From contig CAJNOP010000002.1 in NCBI GenBank assembly GCA_905250075.1, positions 7,677,565-7,741,564 on the forward strand: DNA of 64,000 nt. The letters are read 5' to 3'. This DNA comes from Rotaria sp. Silwood1. Its lineage: Eukaryota > Rotifera > Eurotatoria > Philodinida > Philodinidae. Position numbers and translations under genes: made by a program. The notes under the pieces are model-generated. The model ran no database searches. It worked only from the letters and a program-made list of their open reading frames with translations, and was not told the origin of the DNA. Shown one piece after another: positions 62,290-64,000 of this stretch; position 1 is the stretch's first letter, and the number at the start of each line of letters is the position of its first letter.

Positions 62290-62981
62290 TTATCTGACAT
62301 GATATGTAAGTTTTTGAAAATATTGAAGACGATCAAACTTGTTTAGTGAATTGAGCTGAAAAAGAAACAATTCAAATCATTCGGCGTTCAGATTTGCATC
62401 GAAACATTTAACTAACCATTTGAGCGTCGTAATCTGTCAGTATTAAATTACCTTTAGCCAAATCTATGTTAAGTCCAGCGACGAATTCTACATCCCCATC
62501 AATACATTCAGCTGCGTCGAATGTTAACAATGAGATTTGATTATTGTTTTTGTTTTTGTTTTTATTTTTATTATTTTCTCGTCGTTTTATTTGATGATGA
62601 ATATAACGACGATGATCTCTAGAGAAAAAAACAGGCACATACGGTGTTATAAAGAAGACGTATTGTCAACACACATACATTTGTCGTTTACATAAAATAA
62701 TGAATGCAATGAGACAAATAATAGCAGCTAAAATTATCGATATAATTGGAAACCAATCGATGGCTGTTTGAGGTTTTTGTTGAATACCAACCAGTTCTTC
62801 TGTGTCTGGAAAAAACAAACGTGGATTGTTCAAAATAAAAAAGGAACTTGATTTTTTTTATTTCGGAACCGCTTTTTAATTTTGTTATTTTTAATATTGA
62901 TGTAGATGTGTCTAGAAACGAGTAATCATTATTATTTTCATTCTCTTCAGATGCAGATTGTTGTCGATCATATTTATATTG
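62290..62981 (-). CDS. 3' end of a type-I single-pass membrane protein (partial)
   Basis: Four consecutive exons are supported, 62981-62870, 62805-62679, 62618-62417 and 62355-62290, all in phase and ending in TAA. The extracellular part ends YSFLDTSTSILKITKLKSDT. A membrane helix follows, WFPIISIILAAIICLIAFII with LCKRQ. The cytoplasmic tail has an Asn/Lys run (KNKNKNKNN, from a microsatellite-like codon run) and an acidic segment, FDAAECIDGDVEFVAGLNID. The layout resembles cell-adhesion or receptor-type proteins, but no named family is recognised. Upstream exons should lie beyond 62981. A strong donor-like GTAAGT on the minus strand near 63131 might belong to one of them. Confidence 0.6.
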
Positions 62982-64000
62982 CTGTAAGTTTTTGAAATGA
63001 TGATTAAGCATAGGTATTCAATATGATGATCAATGCGTCGAACAATATACTTTTGATTTAAGTCAATTGCTCTAGAAACTCTAAACACAATGATCTTAAC
63101 AGAGTTCTTCTTGACAATTCTAGGAAAACTTACAAGAAAAAAACGTAAATAGTTGATGAACAACAGTTTTGAATTTAAGCATAAAATTATTGATGATGCC
63201 CAAAGGAATAATTTGTTTGAAAATAGTTGTCTTTATAAAAGAATAAAACATTATTCCTTCTTCTATTTGTAACAACACTGAATAATAATAAATTTTCAAT
63301 TGATTTATTACAAAAAAAATCATAGTACCTGCTTTATTCTTAAATTTTTAGATGTTTAAACCTTATCAATATATTGTAATATGTGTCAATTCAATCATCT
63401 ATTTTGAGCATTCTGGATAATAAACTATTGTTGAATTTATAAGCGCCAAATTTCTTTGAAAAAATGAAGTAAATCTCAGTCATCAAAAGAAGAAATTTCA
63501 ACTGTTTGATATATCAATATTATTTTTATACCAACAAGAAAACCTTTCCGGATGCCAAATTCCTTTTTCCACCGAGACGATATTCACTTGATGAGTGTTA
63601 GAGAGTAACAAGAAAGTCTAGAATAGTTTGGTCTTCCGGATCTTCGTTCTTGAGATATCGAAATTTCACTGGAATTTTCAACGGGAAACTGTAATTTCCC
63701 TCAGGTTCCGAGACCGTTTCGATTTCAAACTTTGCCCGAACCAAGCTCTTAATGAAATCAATTGATTGTATTATTAGTTTTTCCTTTACAAAAATGTAGA
63801 TATATGAAAAAAAATCTACTTATACACATAAGAGACTTTAGAATAACTAATATTTCAGGATACAAGATATTAGAACAGCTACAAATTGTCCAATGAACAA
63901 ATTTCATTGAGAACTTAGTTTATGCAACGTTTGAATTTGAGATTCGAAAGTCGATTCATCATGTGACCACAGTACTTTGTTGAAAAATCTAGTAAAATTT
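62982..64000. other. Upstream intron or intergenic DNA at the window edge
   Basis: Probably introns and further exons of the partial membrane-protein gene, but I could not place any exon with confidence. The GC content rises around 63540-63750 without a usable frame, which may mark a dispersed repeat. Confidence 0.35.

Noticed and set aside
1..64000. CRISPR arrays, bacterial operons, riboswitches, phage or viral genes
   Set aside because: The sequence is eukaryotic with spliced genes. No regularly spaced direct repeats of CRISPR type, and no recognisable viral polymerase, integrase or capsid motif was seen.

Overview
The window is nuclear DNA of a small animal. The sequence is very AT-rich, genes are split by mostly short (28-80 nt) GT-AG introns with T-rich acceptors, two nuclear-type tRNA genes have T-run terminators, and there are class-A GPCRs and a BRCA1-type BRCT protein. 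Several genes look like microbial or plant-associated acquisitions: a PL3 pectate lyase relic, a DUF1304 membrane protein and hevein-like chitin-binding repeats. Together with a large palindrome and a glycine-rich hydrophilic repeat protein, this points to a bdelloid rotifer. That assignment is inference. All exon models were built by eye from splice sites, phase and reading frame.

Layout, left half. 88-5581 (+) is a C2H2 zinc-finger protein ending in a BRCA1-like tandem BRCT. 5.6-16.4 kb is gene-poor but holds a nearly complete seven-exon PL3 pectate lyase pseudogene (9163-10363). 16.4-19.2 kb (+) is a peptide-type GPCR. 20.06-20.45 kb (-) is a small secreted PAN/apple-like protein. 21.1 kb is tRNA-Leu(UAA). 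22.46-23.39 kb is a palindromic TA-flanked mobile element. 24.6-33.2 kb (-) is one 18-exon gene for a ~2163-residue protein with FEN1/XPG-like acidic motifs and a C-terminal Cys-rich CXC-like segment; three of its introns are only 28, 32 and 34 nt.

Layout, right half. 34.75-43.2 kb (+) is a long coiled-coil gene with two possible last exons; its introns hold an assembly gap, a decayed gene fragment and a palindromic element. 45.55-45.98 kb (+) is a small membrane protein. 46.9-49.1 kb (-) is an aminergic-type GPCR. 49.1-53.9 kb is gene-free apart from two old inverted-repeat elements. 53.9 kb is tRNA-Val(AAC). 54-58.5 kb has four compact genes: a single-pass membrane protein, a hydrophilin-like repeat protein, the DUF1304 protein and a secreted hevein-like protein with 48-bp tandem repeats. 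59.2-61.5 kb is a 2 x 1126-bp palindrome around 10 Ns. 62.3-63.0 kb (-) is the 3' end of a type-I membrane protein.

The genes do not form an operon or one pathway. The shared theme is secreted and membrane proteins for sensing and environmental contact, DNA-associated proteins (BRCT, predicted nuclease), and decayed mobile or transferred DNA between them.
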